From Nocardioides panzhihuensis (GTDB lineage: Bacteria; Actinomycetota; Actinomycetes; Propionibacteriales; Nocardioidaceae): a stretch of DNA of 64,000 nt. The stretch's first letter is position 1. Each line of letters begins with the position of its first letter. Positions 1 through 6,961 of the stretch are shown here, piece after piece. The notes below the pieces were generated by a model. That model saw only the letters and a list, made by a program, of their open reading frames with translations, was not told the DNA's origin and searched no databases. A program made the position numbers and the translations under genes. Where the stretch lies: the NCBI RefSeq assembly GCF_013408335.1, contig NZ_JACBZR010000001.1, positions 1,984,001-2,048,000 of the forward strand, read 5' to 3'.

Positions 1-97
1 CGAGCCGATCACCGAGTACGCCTCAAGCTCGACCGGCGCCGACTCCTACCGGATGCTCGCCAAGGAGGTGCTGGCCCGATGGCAACGCGACGCGTGA
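1..97 (+). CDS. ParA-family ATPase, C-terminal end (partial)
   Basis: Only the last 31 codons are present, read in frame from base 2 to the TGA at 95-97. The residues PITEYASSSTGADSY followed by a helix rich in Leu, Ala and Arg are the usual C-terminus of the Soj/ParA-type ATPase that lies just upstream of scpA in actinobacteria (the Rv1708 position in M. tuberculosis). It overlaps the next gene by 19 bases, which suggests translational coupling with the scpAB genes. The family drives chromosome or cargo partition by ATP-dependent DNA binding; the catalytic part is outside the window. Confidence 0.8.
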   Translation, partial: EPITEYASSSTGADSYRMLAKEVLARWQRDA

Positions 98-432
98 GGG
101 TTCCGGCCGCTGACGACCTCTTCCGGCGCACGGCCGATGCCGCGGCCACCGAGGCGAAGGCCCGCCCGGTCCACGCCGTGCCCGAGCCGGCCGCGGAGAC
201 CGCGGCTGCCAAGAAGCGTTCCAGCGGCCGCGTACGCCATGACGAGAAGATGACGGTCTACATCACCTCCGAGGAGCTGCTCGAGCTCGAGCACGCTCGG
301 CTCAACCTCCGGGCCAAGCACAGCATCGCGGTCGACCGTGGCCGGCTGGTGCGCGAGGCGCTGGCGATCGTGCTCGCCGACCTGGAGGAGCACGGGGACG
401 ACAGCGCCCTCGTGCACCGGCTCGCCGAGTGA
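79..432 (+). CDS. Small hypothetical protein between parA and scpA, RHH-like C-terminal half
   Basis: 117 residues. The first 55 are Ala/Arg/Pro-rich and probably disordered. From about residue 56 a strand (KMTVYITSEE) is followed by two helices, ending with DRGRLVREALAIVLADLEEHG. A strand followed by two helices is the outline of a ribbon-helix-helix DNA-binding protein, but this is read by eye. The ATG lies inside the upstream ParA-type gene and the TGA overlaps the GTG of scpA, so it belongs to a tightly coupled four-gene unit with parA, scpA and scpB. A DNA-binding accessory to chromosome segregation is a reasonable inference. No family name is claimed. Confidence 0.75.
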   Translation: MATRRVRVPAADDLFRRTADAAATEAKARPVHAVPEPAAETAAAKKRSSGRVRHDEKMTVYITSEELLELEHARLNLRAKHSIAVDRGRLVREALAIVLADLEEHGDDSALVHRLAE

Positions 433-1379
433 CGGTGCTCGACAGTGAGACGGGCGCACGGACGACGACCGTGCAGATGATCGACGGCCCGGACGGGGCC
501 GAGGAGCAGGAGTCGAGCGGCGCCGGGGGTTTCGAGGTCCACCTCGGCAACTTCGAGGGACCCTTCGACCTGCTGCTCAGCCTGATCGCCAAGCACAAGC
601 TCGACATCACCGAGGTCTCCCTGGCCACGGTGACCGACGAGTTCATCGCGTACGTGAAGAAGGGTGCCGCGGACAGGTCCGTGGACGGCGGCAAGGGCAT
701 TTGGGACCTCGAGCAGACGTCCAACTTCCTGTTGGTCGCGAGCACGCTGCTCGATCTGAAGGCGGCTCGGCTGCTTCCGCAGGGCGATGTCGAGGACGAG
801 GAGGACCTGGCGCTGCTGGAGGCGCGCGACCTCCTCTTCGCGCGACTGCTGCAGTACAAGGCGTTCAAGCAGGTCGCGGCCGTCTTCGCCGATCGGCTCG
901 CGAAGGAGTCCAAGCGCCACCCGCGCTCTGTGCAGCTCGAGCCGCGCTACGCAGGCCTGCTGCCGGAAGTGCTGATCGGGATCGGGCTGGAGCAGTTCGC
1001 CCAGCTCGCGGCTGCTGCGATGGCGCCCAAGCCCGGGCCGCCGGAGATCGGGCTGTCCCACATCCACGGGTCGAAGGTCTCGGTCAAGGAGCAGGCGGCT
1101 CTGGTCATCGAGCGGCTGCGCGTCGGCGGACAGGTCACCTTCCGTAGCCTGTGCTCCGACTCGCCGGACACGTTGACCACGGTCGCCCGGTTCCTCTCGC
1201 TGCTGGAGCTCTTCCGCGAAGGTGCGGTCGCGTTCGACCAGGTCACCGCGCTGGGCGAGCTGACCGTACGTTGGACCGGGGACGAGGCGCTCGATGTCGA
1301 TGAGCTGATCCAGGACGAGTTCGAAGGGCAGCCGCCCGCGGAGGGCGGCGCCGATGACGAGGAGTTGGACGATGACTGA
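429..1379 (+). CDS. scpA: ScpA, kleisin subunit of the SMC-ScpAB condensin
   Basis: 316 residues from a GTG start that overlaps the previous stop by four bases (GTGA). The N-terminal kleisin signature FEGPFDLLLSLIAKHKLD lies at about residues 40-57, and the C-terminal winged-helix part ends in an acidic tail. ScpA bridges the two SMC heads and, with ScpB, forms the ring that compacts and separates chromosomes. An internal ATG at about 477 would remove a non-conserved extension, so the true start could be there; the coupled GTG was kept. The scpA-scpB-rluB order is conserved in mycobacteria (Rv1709-Rv1711). Confidence 0.93.
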   Translation: MTVLDSETGARTTTVQMIDGPDGAEEQESSGAGGFEVHLGNFEGPFDLLLSLIAKHKLDITEVSLATVTDEFIAYVKKGAADRSVDGGKGIWDLEQTSNFLLVASTLLDLKAARLLPQGDVEDEEDLALLEARDLLFARLLQYKAFKQVAAVFADRLAKESKRHPRSVQLEPRYAGLLPEVLIGIGLEQFAQLAAAAMAPKPGPPEIGLSHIHGSKVSVKEQAALVIERLRVGGQVTFRSLCSDSPDTLTTVARFLSLLELFREGAVAFDQVTALGELTVRWTGDEALDVDELIQDEFEGQPPAEGGADDEELDDD

Positions 1380-2046
1380 GGCTGCGGCGGCGGAGACCGA
1401 CGAGACGCTGGCGATCGACTTCGCCGACCTGCGGCCGGCGCTCGAGGCGGTTCTGATGGTCGCCGACGAGCCGCTCGTGGCGGCCTCGTTGGCCTCTGCG
1501 GTCGGTCATCCGACCGCAGAGGTGGTCGCAGCGCTCGAGGGCCTCGCCGCCGACTACACCGAGCAGGGTCGCGGCTTCGATCTGCGCAACGTCGCAGGTG
1601 GGTGGCGGTTCTACACGCGTGCGGAGTACGCCGGTGTCGTGGAGGGCTTCGTGCTCGAGGGCCAGCAGGCCCGGCTGACCCAGGCGGCCTTGGAGACGCT
1701 GGCCGTGGTCGCCTACAAGCAGCCGGTCTCCCGGGCCCGGGTCTCTGCGATCCGTGGTGTCAACGTCGACGGCGTGATGCGTACGCTGCTCACCCGCGGC
1801 CTCGTCGAGGAGGCCGGTCAGGACCACGAGACCGGCGCCAACCTCTACCGCACCACCGGCTACTTCCTGGAGCGGATCGGCATCACCGACCTGGGCGAGC
1901 TGCCCGAGCTGGCGCCCTACCTGCCCGACCTCGCCGACATGGAGGAGGAGTTGACCGAGCAGGTCGGCCCCGCGGCGCTGGCGGCGCAGCCGGAGGAGTC
2001 GGCGAATGGGGATGCCCCCTCGGATGCGGCAGAATCTCAACCGTGA
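1372..2046 (+). CDS. scpB: ScpB, winged-helix KITE subunit of SMC-ScpAB
   Basis: 224 residues. The ATG at 1372 was chosen over an in-frame ATG at 1354 because GAGGAG (1359-1364) sits seven bases before it; it overlaps the scpA stop by eight bases. The protein contains the ScpB core, including residues LTQAALETLAVVAYKQPVSR and the following turn-and-helix segment, then an acidic Ala/Glu-rich tail. ScpB dimers bind ScpA and regulate the SMC ATPase. The C-terminal tail after about residue 200 is low complexity and species specific. Confidence 0.93.
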   Translation: MTEAAAAETDETLAIDFADLRPALEAVLMVADEPLVAASLASAVGHPTAEVVAALEGLAADYTEQGRGFDLRNVAGGWRFYTRAEYAGVVEGFVLEGQQARLTQAALETLAVVAYKQPVSRARVSAIRGVNVDGVMRTLLTRGLVEEAGQDHETGANLYRTTGYFLERIGITDLGELPELAPYLPDLADMEEELTEQVGPAALAAQPEESANGDAPSDAAESQP

Positions 2047-2810
2047 GTGATCTGCCTGAGCGAGACGATCTGCCGCTGGACGACGAGGGCCTGATCCGGC
2101 TCCAGAAGCTGCTGGCCCTGGCCGGCCTTGCGTCGCGGCGCGGCAGCGAGATCCTGATGCTCAACGGCGAGGTCGAGGTCAACGGCGAGGTCGTCACCCG
2201 GCTGGGCACCAAGGTGGACCCCGGCAAGGATGTCGTCCGTGTCGGCGGCAAGCGTCTTCCTCCGATCTCCGGCAAGGTCTACCTGGCGCTCAGCAAGCCG
2301 CGCGGCGTGGTCTCGACGATGAGCGACCCGGAGGGTCGCCGCAACCTCTCCGACGTGGTCGCCGACCGCCCGGAGCGGCTGTTCCACGTCGGCCGTCTCG
2401 ACACCGACACCGAGGGTTTGATCATCCTCACCAACGACGGTGACTTCGCCAACCGGCTGGCTCACCCCAGCTACGAGGTCGACAAGACCTACGTCGCCGA
2501 GGTCAAGGGCGAGATCTTCCCCAACGTACGCAAGCGGCTCCTCGCCGGCGTCACCCTCGAGGACGGCCCGGTCACCGTGACCAAGGCCCGGATCATGGAG
2601 ACCCGCAAGGACAAGTCGATCATCGAGCTGGTCATCCACGAGGGGCGCAACCGGATCGTCCGCCGCCTCCTCGATCACCTCGACCACCCGGTCACCCGCC
2701 TGACCCGCACCCGGATCGGCCCGGTCCGCCTCGGCAGCATGAAGCCCGGCGAGATGCGTGACCTCTCCCGCGAGGAGCTCGGCGAGCTCCTCGACACCAC
2801 CGAGCTCTGA
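2043..2810 (+). CDS. rluB: Ribosomal large-subunit pseudouridine synthase, RluB/RsuA family
   Basis: 255 residues from a GTG start overlapping the scpB stop. An S4 RNA-binding domain (about residues 16-65) precedes the pseudouridine synthase fold. The catalytic Asp is in GRLDTDTEGL (Asp120). The enzyme isomerises a specific uridine in 23S rRNA. The gene normally sits after scpB and before cmk in actinobacteria (Rv1711). Here the cmk part lies 6.5 kb further on, so the cluster has been interrupted. Confidence 0.93.
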   Translation: MSDLPERDDLPLDDEGLIRLQKLLALAGLASRRGSEILMLNGEVEVNGEVVTRLGTKVDPGKDVVRVGGKRLPPISGKVYLALSKPRGVVSTMSDPEGRRNLSDVVADRPERLFHVGRLDTDTEGLIILTNDGDFANRLAHPSYEVDKTYVAEVKGEIFPNVRKRLLAGVTLEDGPVTVTKARIMETRKDKSIIELVIHEGRNRIVRRLLDHLDHPVTRLTRTRIGPVRLGSMKPGEMRDLSREELGELLDTTEL

Positions 2811-2849
2811 GGGCCCGGAAACCCCGATGCGTACGTCGTCGGGAGCCGT

Positions 2850-2862
2850 TAAGGTGAACGGC
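2850..2862 (+). promoter_or_regulatory. -10 box of the thrS leader transcript
   Basis: TAAGGT at 2850-2855 fits the actinobacterial -10 consensus TANNNT. Seven bases separate it from the ATG at 2863, so transcription would begin at or next to the leader-peptide start codon and give a leaderless leader peptide. No convincing -35 hexamer is visible. Confidence 0.55.
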
Positions 2863-2913
2863 ATGCAGCAGCGCGCGATGAGCACGACGACGCCGGACCC
2901 ACTCCGGCGCTGA
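2863..2913 (+). CDS. Threonine-codon leader peptide of the thrS attenuator
   Basis: A 16-codon open frame, MQQRAMSTTTPDPLRR, with a possible internal start at 2878 giving MSTTTPDPLRR. Three consecutive ACG threonine codons lie at 2884-2892. The stop is at 2911, 20 bases before a perfect terminator hairpin, and the downstream gene is a threonyl-tRNA synthetase. CTCCGG at 2902-2907 can pair with CCGGAG at 2940-2945 inside the terminator stem. A ribosome stalled on the Thr codons would leave this pairing free and block the terminator; a ribosome at the stop codon would cover it. This is the classic ribosome-mediated attenuation layout. Confidence 0.75.
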   Translation: MQQRAMSTTTPDPLRR

Positions 2914-2933
2914 CCTGCTGTCCACTTTCGCAG

Positions 2934-2971
2934 ACCGCCCCGGAGCAGTGCTCCGGGGCGGTTCTCGTCTC
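2934..2971 (+). terminator. Attenuator hairpin upstream of thrS
   Basis: A perfect 13-bp stem (2934-2946 with 2950-2962) closed by a three-base loop and followed by TTCTCGTCT. It lies after the Thr-rich leader peptide and before the thrS ribosome-binding site, so it would stop transcription when charged Thr-tRNA is plentiful. Confidence 0.8.
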
Positions 2972-3012
2972 TGGTGGTGGTGCTCCGGGGCCTGACCCAG
3001 GAGCACGTACCT

Positions 3013-4269
3013 ATGAACCCCGACTCTGCCGACCTTCTCGACCATCGCGAGCTCAACCGTGACCTCGCCATCTTCGCCACCGACCCGCTTGCCGGCTCCG
3101 GGCTGCCGCTGTGGCTGCCGGACGGGGCGGTCATCTTCGCCGAGCTCGAGCGGCTGGCCGCCGACCTGGCCAAGGCCGACGGCTGCGTACCGGTCAAGAC
3201 CCCGGTGCTCGGCAAACGTGCGCTCTTCGAGCACTCGGGACACTGGGCGAAGTTCGCTGAGGACATGTTCCCGCCGATGTCCATGGGTGCTGGGTCGGCG
3301 GGGGAGAGCGGCGATGAGCTCGTGCTCCGTCCCGCCAACTGTCCGCACCACGCGCTGGTCTACAAGGCCCAGCAGCACTCCTACCGCGAGCTCCCGATCC
3401 GGTTGCACGAGCTCGCCCCGATGTTCCGTGCGGAGCGCTCCGGGGTGCTCTCCGGGCTGAGCCGGGTGCGCCAGATCAACCTCGACGACACCCATGTCTT
3501 CTGCCGCCCCGACCAGGTGGCCGACGAGGCCGGGAAGGCGCTGCTCTCGGCACTGAGAGCCCAGGAGATCCTCGGCCTGCGGGTCGACTACGTACGTCTC
3601 TCCCTCCGGGACGACTCACCGTCCTACCTCGGCTCCGCCGAGCAGTGGGACGGTGCCGAGGTGGCGCTGCGTAAGGCAGCGTCCGCTGCCGGCGTCGCGA
3701 CCGTCGAGGCGGCGGGCGAGGCCGCCTTCTACGGTCCCAAGCTCGATCTGCAGGTCATCGACCCAGCAGGCCGCGAGGAGACCATCGCCACCGTCCAGAT
3801 CGACTTCAACCAGCCCGAGCGCTTCGACCTGAGCTACGACGCCGCTGACGGCTCCCGACGACGAGTCGTGATGGTTCATCGCGGCACCGTCGGTTCCATG
3901 GAGCGGGTCACCGCGGCGGTGCTGGAGCGCTATCAGGGCCGTCTTCCGCTGTGGCTGGCGCCGACCCAGGTCGCCGTCCTCCCGGTCTCCCCGGCCCAGG
4001 ACCGGGCAGCGCGAGGCCTCGTCGACGCTCTCGTGGCCGAAGGCCTCCGTCCGCGTCTGGACCCCGACGGCTCCCTCGGCGCGCGGATCCGTGAGTCCCG
4101 GCGCCGTCGCGAGCCGCTCATCGCTGTCATCGGCTCAGCTGAGGCTGATGCGGGTGAGGTTCAGGTACGCGATGTGGGGGCGGGGGTCGAGCGGCGGGTT
4201 CTGGTTGCTGATCTGGTGGCTGGGATGAAGGCGGCGTACGTTTCGCGGGCGGCTGAGGTCGCGTGGTGA
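3013..4269 (+). CDS. thrS: Threonyl-tRNA synthetase paralogue lacking TGS and editing domains
   Basis: 418 residues, against about 640-690 for a full ThrRS. The protein begins at the catalytic core (LDHRELNRDL), so the N-terminal TGS and editing domains are absent. The active-site zinc ligands are all present: Cys110 (RPANCPHH), His161 (LDDTHVFC) and His289 (MVHRGTVGSMER). A C-terminal anticodon-binding domain starts near residue 311. It should charge tRNA-Thr but could not clear Ser-tRNA-Thr in cis. CCAGGAG precedes the ATG. It is probably a second, starvation-inducible ThrRS; a full-length housekeeping gene would be elsewhere. A role in resistance to a ThrRS inhibitor is possible but unsupported here. 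Confidence 0.85.
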   Translation: MNPDSADLLDHRELNRDLAIFATDPLAGSGLPLWLPDGAVIFAELERLAADLAKADGCVPVKTPVLGKRALFEHSGHWAKFAEDMFPPMSMGAGSAGESGDELVLRPANCPHHALVYKAQQHSYRELPIRLHELAPMFRAERSGVLSGLSRVRQINLDDTHVFCRPDQVADEAGKALLSALRAQEILGLRVDYVRLSLRDDSPSYLGSAEQWDGAEVALRKAASAAGVATVEAAGEAAFYGPKLDLQVIDPAGREETIATVQIDFNQPERFDLSYDAADGSRRRVVMVHRGTVGSMERVTAAVLERYQGRLPLWLAPTQVAVLPVSPAQDRAARGLVDALVAEGLRPRLDPDGSLGARIRESRRRREPLIAVIGSAEADAGEVQVRDVGAGVERRVLVADLVAGMKAAYVSRAAEVAW

Positions 4270-4334
4270 GGTTTCGGCTTTGGTGGTCGAGCTTGTCGAC
4301 ACCTCTCGGTGATCGAGCTTGTCGCGACCCCATC

Positions 4335-4414
4335 CCGCTGGTCGAGCTGGTTGAAGTTCGCCCCGCCGGTCGGGCTGGTTGAAGTTCGCCCCGCTGGTCG
4401 GGCTGGTCGAGACC
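4335..4414 (+). repeat. 28-bp tandem repeat, 2.8 copies
   Basis: Units start at 4335, 4363 and 4391. Each has the form CCGCTGGTCG followed by GGCTGGTTGAAGTTCGCC. The first two are complete with two differences; the third diverges after its first 17 bases into TCGAGACC, the same word that ends the neighbouring 53-bp repeat. Confidence 0.7.
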
Positions 4415-4424
4415 CCGACCTCCG

Positions 4425-4477
4425 CTGGTCGAGCCGCCGGAGCCGCTAGGCGGAGGCGTGTCGAGACCAACACGGTT
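4425..4477 (+). repeat. 53-bp dispersed repeat, copy 1
   Basis: Starts CTGGTCGAGCCGCCGG and ends GTCGAGACCAACACGGTT, with a short internal CCGCC/GGCGG stem. An identical copy lies at 42386-42438, and an inverted, slightly diverged copy lies inside the jetB reading frame at 35868-35920. It behaves as a REP-like dispersed element. Confidence 0.85.
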
Positions 4478-4510
4478 CCCTGCCGGAACGTCCCACCCGA
4501 AGGCTGGTCT

Positions 4511-4680
4511 GGGCCGCCGACCCGGCTTCGAGGGTCTTCTCGACGAACCCCGGAGTCAAGGACGGCCTTCGGCCGCCGGCTACGCCGGCCGCTTCGCGGT
4601 CCTGGACACCGGGATCCGTCGAGAAAAGATCTGGCTGGCTATCGGGACGGCGGCCCGGGTGTGGCGCAGCGGATTCATTC
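4511..4680 (+). repeat. Palindromic repeat, copy A (13E12-associated)
   Basis: About 170 bases starting GGGCCGCCGACCC and running to GTGTGGCGCAGCG. The core is a long imperfect hairpin: the arm at 4537-4562 (TTCTCGACGAACCCC and GTCAAGGA) pairs with 4600-4625, enclosing a CGGCCTTCGGCCG loop region. A homologous copy in inverse orientation lies after the HNH gene (6608-6813) and a third lies before the second HNH gene (42483-42660). Together copies A and B bracket the DUF222/HNH gene as inverted repeats. Confidence 0.8.
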
Positions 4681-4873
4681 CTGGCACGGGTGATGTTTGT
4701 GGGGTGGGAGGGTGGCCCTTCGGGCCACTTACCATCCACAGGTATGAGGCCGTTCGCTCACCGCGAAAACAGCGGTTGACCTGCGAAGATAAGTAGAATC
4801 GTGTGGCCGGAAGGAGTAGAATCAGACCCATCACGACACGCCTCTGGACACACCGGAGAGGAGGGCGGCCGCG

Positions 4874-6136
4874 ATGAGTGTCGAACACGAGATCAACCAC
4901 TGGGGCACCAACCCCGTGGACCCCATCGACGCAGAGCTCGCTGCCCTGGAGTCCTCCCTCGACAACCTGCTCGCGAGGGACCCTGCCTACTGGCGCACCA
5001 GCCAGAAGAAGGACCGGCTGAAGCGCCTGGAGATCATCCAGGCCAAACAGGCCGCGCTGAAGCTGCGGATCCTCGCTACTGCCGGTGACATCGCCGAAGA
5101 GACCGGCGCGAAAGATGTCTCGGGGTGGATGCTGACCGAGCTCCGGGTCGACAAGAAGATCGGCCGCGCGGAGGTGAAGTTCGCTGCTGCGGTGAGCAGA
5201 TACGAGCTGGTCGCCGCCGGCATTGCTGAGGGTGTGGTGTCCCAGGACAAGGCGAGGGTGATCACCAAGGCCCTCGAGGCGGTCGAGGCCGACCCGACTG
5301 CCAGTCGCGAGGATCTGGCCTACGCGGAGAAGCTGTTGGTCGACTACGCCACCCGGTTGACCGCCGATGACCTCAAGAACATCGGGAAGCGGATCCTGGT
5401 CGAGGTCGACCCCGAACGGTTCGAGGCCGCCGAAGCCAAAGCACTGCAGCGCGAAGAAGAACAAGCCCTGCGGCGCACGTTCTTCACCTCCCGCGCCAAC
5501 GGCGACGGGACGGTGGACATCCATGCCCGCGTGTCGTACGCGGTCGGCCACCGCCTCCGGACCATCTTGGACTCCCTGGCCCAACCCCGGAAGTTGTCGG
5601 CTGAGGACCGGGGCCGCAAGGCCCCCTATGACCGGCTGCTGGGCCAGGCGTTCGCCCGGGTCATCGAGACCTACGACGTCGACCAGCTGCCCCGCCACGG
5701 TGGCCACGCGACCACGGTGTTCATCACCATGGACGTCGAGGACCTCCGCAACGACCTCGGCACCGCCGCGTTGGGATTCGACGGAGAGCAGATCACCGCT
5801 GCTGAGGCCCGCCGGATGGCGTGCAACGCCGACCTCATCCCCGTCGTCCTCGGCACCGACTCCGAGATCCTCGACTTCGGCCGCACCACAAGGCTCGCCC
5901 ACCCGGTCCAACACCGAGCACTCCGGTTACGAGACAAGTGTTGCCAAGCCGAAGACTGTGACGCACCAGCCGCGTGGACCGAAGCACACCACCTCAGACC
6001 CTGGTCCCAAGGTGGCCGAACCGATCTCGCGAACATGGTGCTGTTGTGCCCGAGCGATCATCGCCGGATCCACGATCCGAACTATGACTATGAACGCCTA
6101 CCGGATGGACGGATCCGGTTCACCCGGCGCTCCTAG
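4874..6136 (+). CDS. DUF222/HNH endonuclease-domain protein (13E12 repeat family)
   Basis: 420 residues. The N-terminal three quarters is a helical DUF222-type region. The C-terminus has an HNH nuclease core: cysteines in CCQAEDCD, then EAHHLRPWSQGG, an Asn in TDLANMVLLC, and SDHRRIH. The family is multicopy in mycobacteria and other actinobacteria and is often linked to repeats; its biological role is not established. The ATG follows a strong GAGAGGAGGG. Homologous palindromic repeats flank the gene on both sides in inverse orientation. A second, diverged family member lies at 42734. Confidence 0.85.
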   Translation: MSVEHEINHWGTNPVDPIDAELAALESSLDNLLARDPAYWRTSQKKDRLKRLEIIQAKQAALKLRILATAGDIAEETGAKDVSGWMLTELRVDKKIGRAEVKFAAAVSRYELVAAGIAEGVVSQDKARVITKALEAVEADPTASREDLAYAEKLLVDYATRLTADDLKNIGKRILVEVDPERFEAAEAKALQREEEQALRRTFFTSRANGDGTVDIHARVSYAVGHRLRTILDSLAQPRKLSAEDRGRKAPYDRLLGQAFARVIETYDVDQLPRHGGHATTVFITMDVEDLRNDLGTAALGFDGEQITAAEARRMACNADLIPVVLGTDSEILDFGRTTRLAHPVQHRALRLRDKCCQAEDCDAPAAWTEAHHLRPWSQGGRTDLANMVLLCPSDHRRIHDPNYDYERLPDGRIRFTRRS

Positions 6137-6413
6137 AACCGACGGTTCACTCGCTCTGTTCGGGCGGGTGTAACTGACGTCTGTGCGCGGCCGACATTCC
6201 CGGGTACCTCGCCATGATCTGCCCTGGCAGCGTTGCGTCGCCAGACCGCCGGGCCTAGCTCGTCCTGCACAGCTTGTCCAGGTGCGCCCGCCCTGGCTCG
6301 TGCTCTGCAGGCACAGTTCTGGTCCCGGGTCGTGGCGCGACAGCCCGGGCTCCCGCTACCCCGGGGGAGGGACACGCGGCCCGTGACGTGCTGCGTGTCG
6401 GCGGCACACCTTT

Positions 6414-6432
6414 CTTGTGAATGTTTCACAAG
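6414..6432. promoter_or_regulatory. Operator-like palindrome, copy 1
   Basis: CTTGTGAA-N3-TTCACAAG, perfect eight-base arms. A near-identical site lies 105 bases downstream. Two-fold symmetric sites of this size usually bind a dimeric regulator. No gene starts nearby, so the target is unknown. Confidence 0.5.
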
Positions 6433-6518
6433 GTCGGACCCTCTGTCATAGCCGCTGGCCTGATGGTCCTCGGTAGGACAGGGGAGCGCTCCCCGGCAGG
6501 TCCCCGGCGCAGCGGACC

Positions 6519-6537
6519 CTTGTGAACGATTCACGAG
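6519..6537. promoter_or_regulatory. Operator-like palindrome, copy 2
   Basis: CTTGTGAA-N3-TTCACGAG, the same site as at 6414 with one change in the right arm. Confidence 0.45.
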
Positions 6538-6607
6538 CTGTCATCGTCTAGTGCAGCGTTCGCGCAGACCTCACCTGTCAGGACCGACCGGCCCGGGTCC
6601 GCAAGCC

Positions 6608-6813
6608 CGTACCCAACCCAGACTCGCTGCGCCATACCCCGCCGCCGATCCGATAGCCAGCCAAAATTCTCGCCGGATCACGGTGTCAAGGATCGCCGCA
6701 GGCGACCGGCGAAGCCGGCGGCCGAAGGCCGTCATCTCGACAAGCTCGATACATCGCCTTGACTCCGGGATACGGCGAGAACACCATCCAATACGGGTCG
6801 GCGGCCCCAACCC
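6608..6813 (-). repeat. Palindromic repeat, copy B (inverted)
   Basis: Reverse complement of the element at 4511-4680, with shared blocks GGGCCGCCGACCC, CCCGGAGTCAAGG, GACGGCCTTCGGCCGCCGG, and CTGGCTATCGG. Its hairpin arms are at about 6667-6692 and 6756-6781. Relative to copy A it carries an extra 23 or so bases that include GAGCTTGTCGAGA, the short motif also found at 4294. Confidence 0.8.
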
Positions 6814-6887
6814 GACGAAGACCGATCAGCCACAAACGCCCGCAAACTCGCCAGCCAAACCTCAAAAGCCGCGCCCAACACCGCACA

Positions 6888-6925
6888 GCGCTATCGCACA
6901 CCACGCCCACCCGCGGCGATAGCGC
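6888..6925. repeat. Inverted GCGCTATCGC pair, copy 1
   Basis: GCGCTATCGC at 6888-6897 and its reverse complement at 6916-6925. The same arrangement, with the same 28-base offset between the two decamers, recurs at 8167-8204. A single copy lies at 19161-19170. It could be a terminator-like hairpin or a protein site. Confidence 0.5.
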
Positions 6926-6961
6926 ATGGGCAACCCGCCCCGACCGTGGCACCATCGAGAG

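Larger units (their letters stand above)
4270..4873 (+). other. Repeat-rich intergenic region before the first DUF222/HNH gene
   Basis: 604 bases without a credible gene. In order it holds two copies of a GAGCTTGTCG motif (about 4294-4320), a 28-bp tandem repeat (4335-4414), a 53-bp dispersed repeat (4425-4477), a large palindromic repeat (about 4511-4680), and two TAGAAT boxes (about 4794 and 4818). The last element is a ribosome-binding site (GAGAGGAGGG) just before the HNH gene. Short open frames here are not conserved in pattern and are taken as noise. Confidence 0.75.
6137..6961 (+). other. Intergenic region after the first DUF222/HNH gene
   Basis: 825 bases with no supportable gene. 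It contains two copies of a CTTGTGAA-N3-TTCACAAG palindrome (6414 and 6519), the inverted palindromic repeat copy B (6608-6813), and an inverted pair of GCGCTATCGC/GCGATAGCGC (6888-6925) shortly before the AraC gene. Short frames on both strands lack ribosome-binding sites and resemble no family. Confidence 0.7.

Noticed and set aside
4379..4796. Two open frames across the repeat region before the first HNH gene
   Set aside because: They are made of repeat sequence, start inside the repeats and are broken in the homologous region at 42386-42660.
6133..6534. A 133-residue minus-strand frame after the first HNH gene
   Set aside because: It covers both operator-like palindromes, has no ribosome-binding site and a composition like other noncoding frames in the window.
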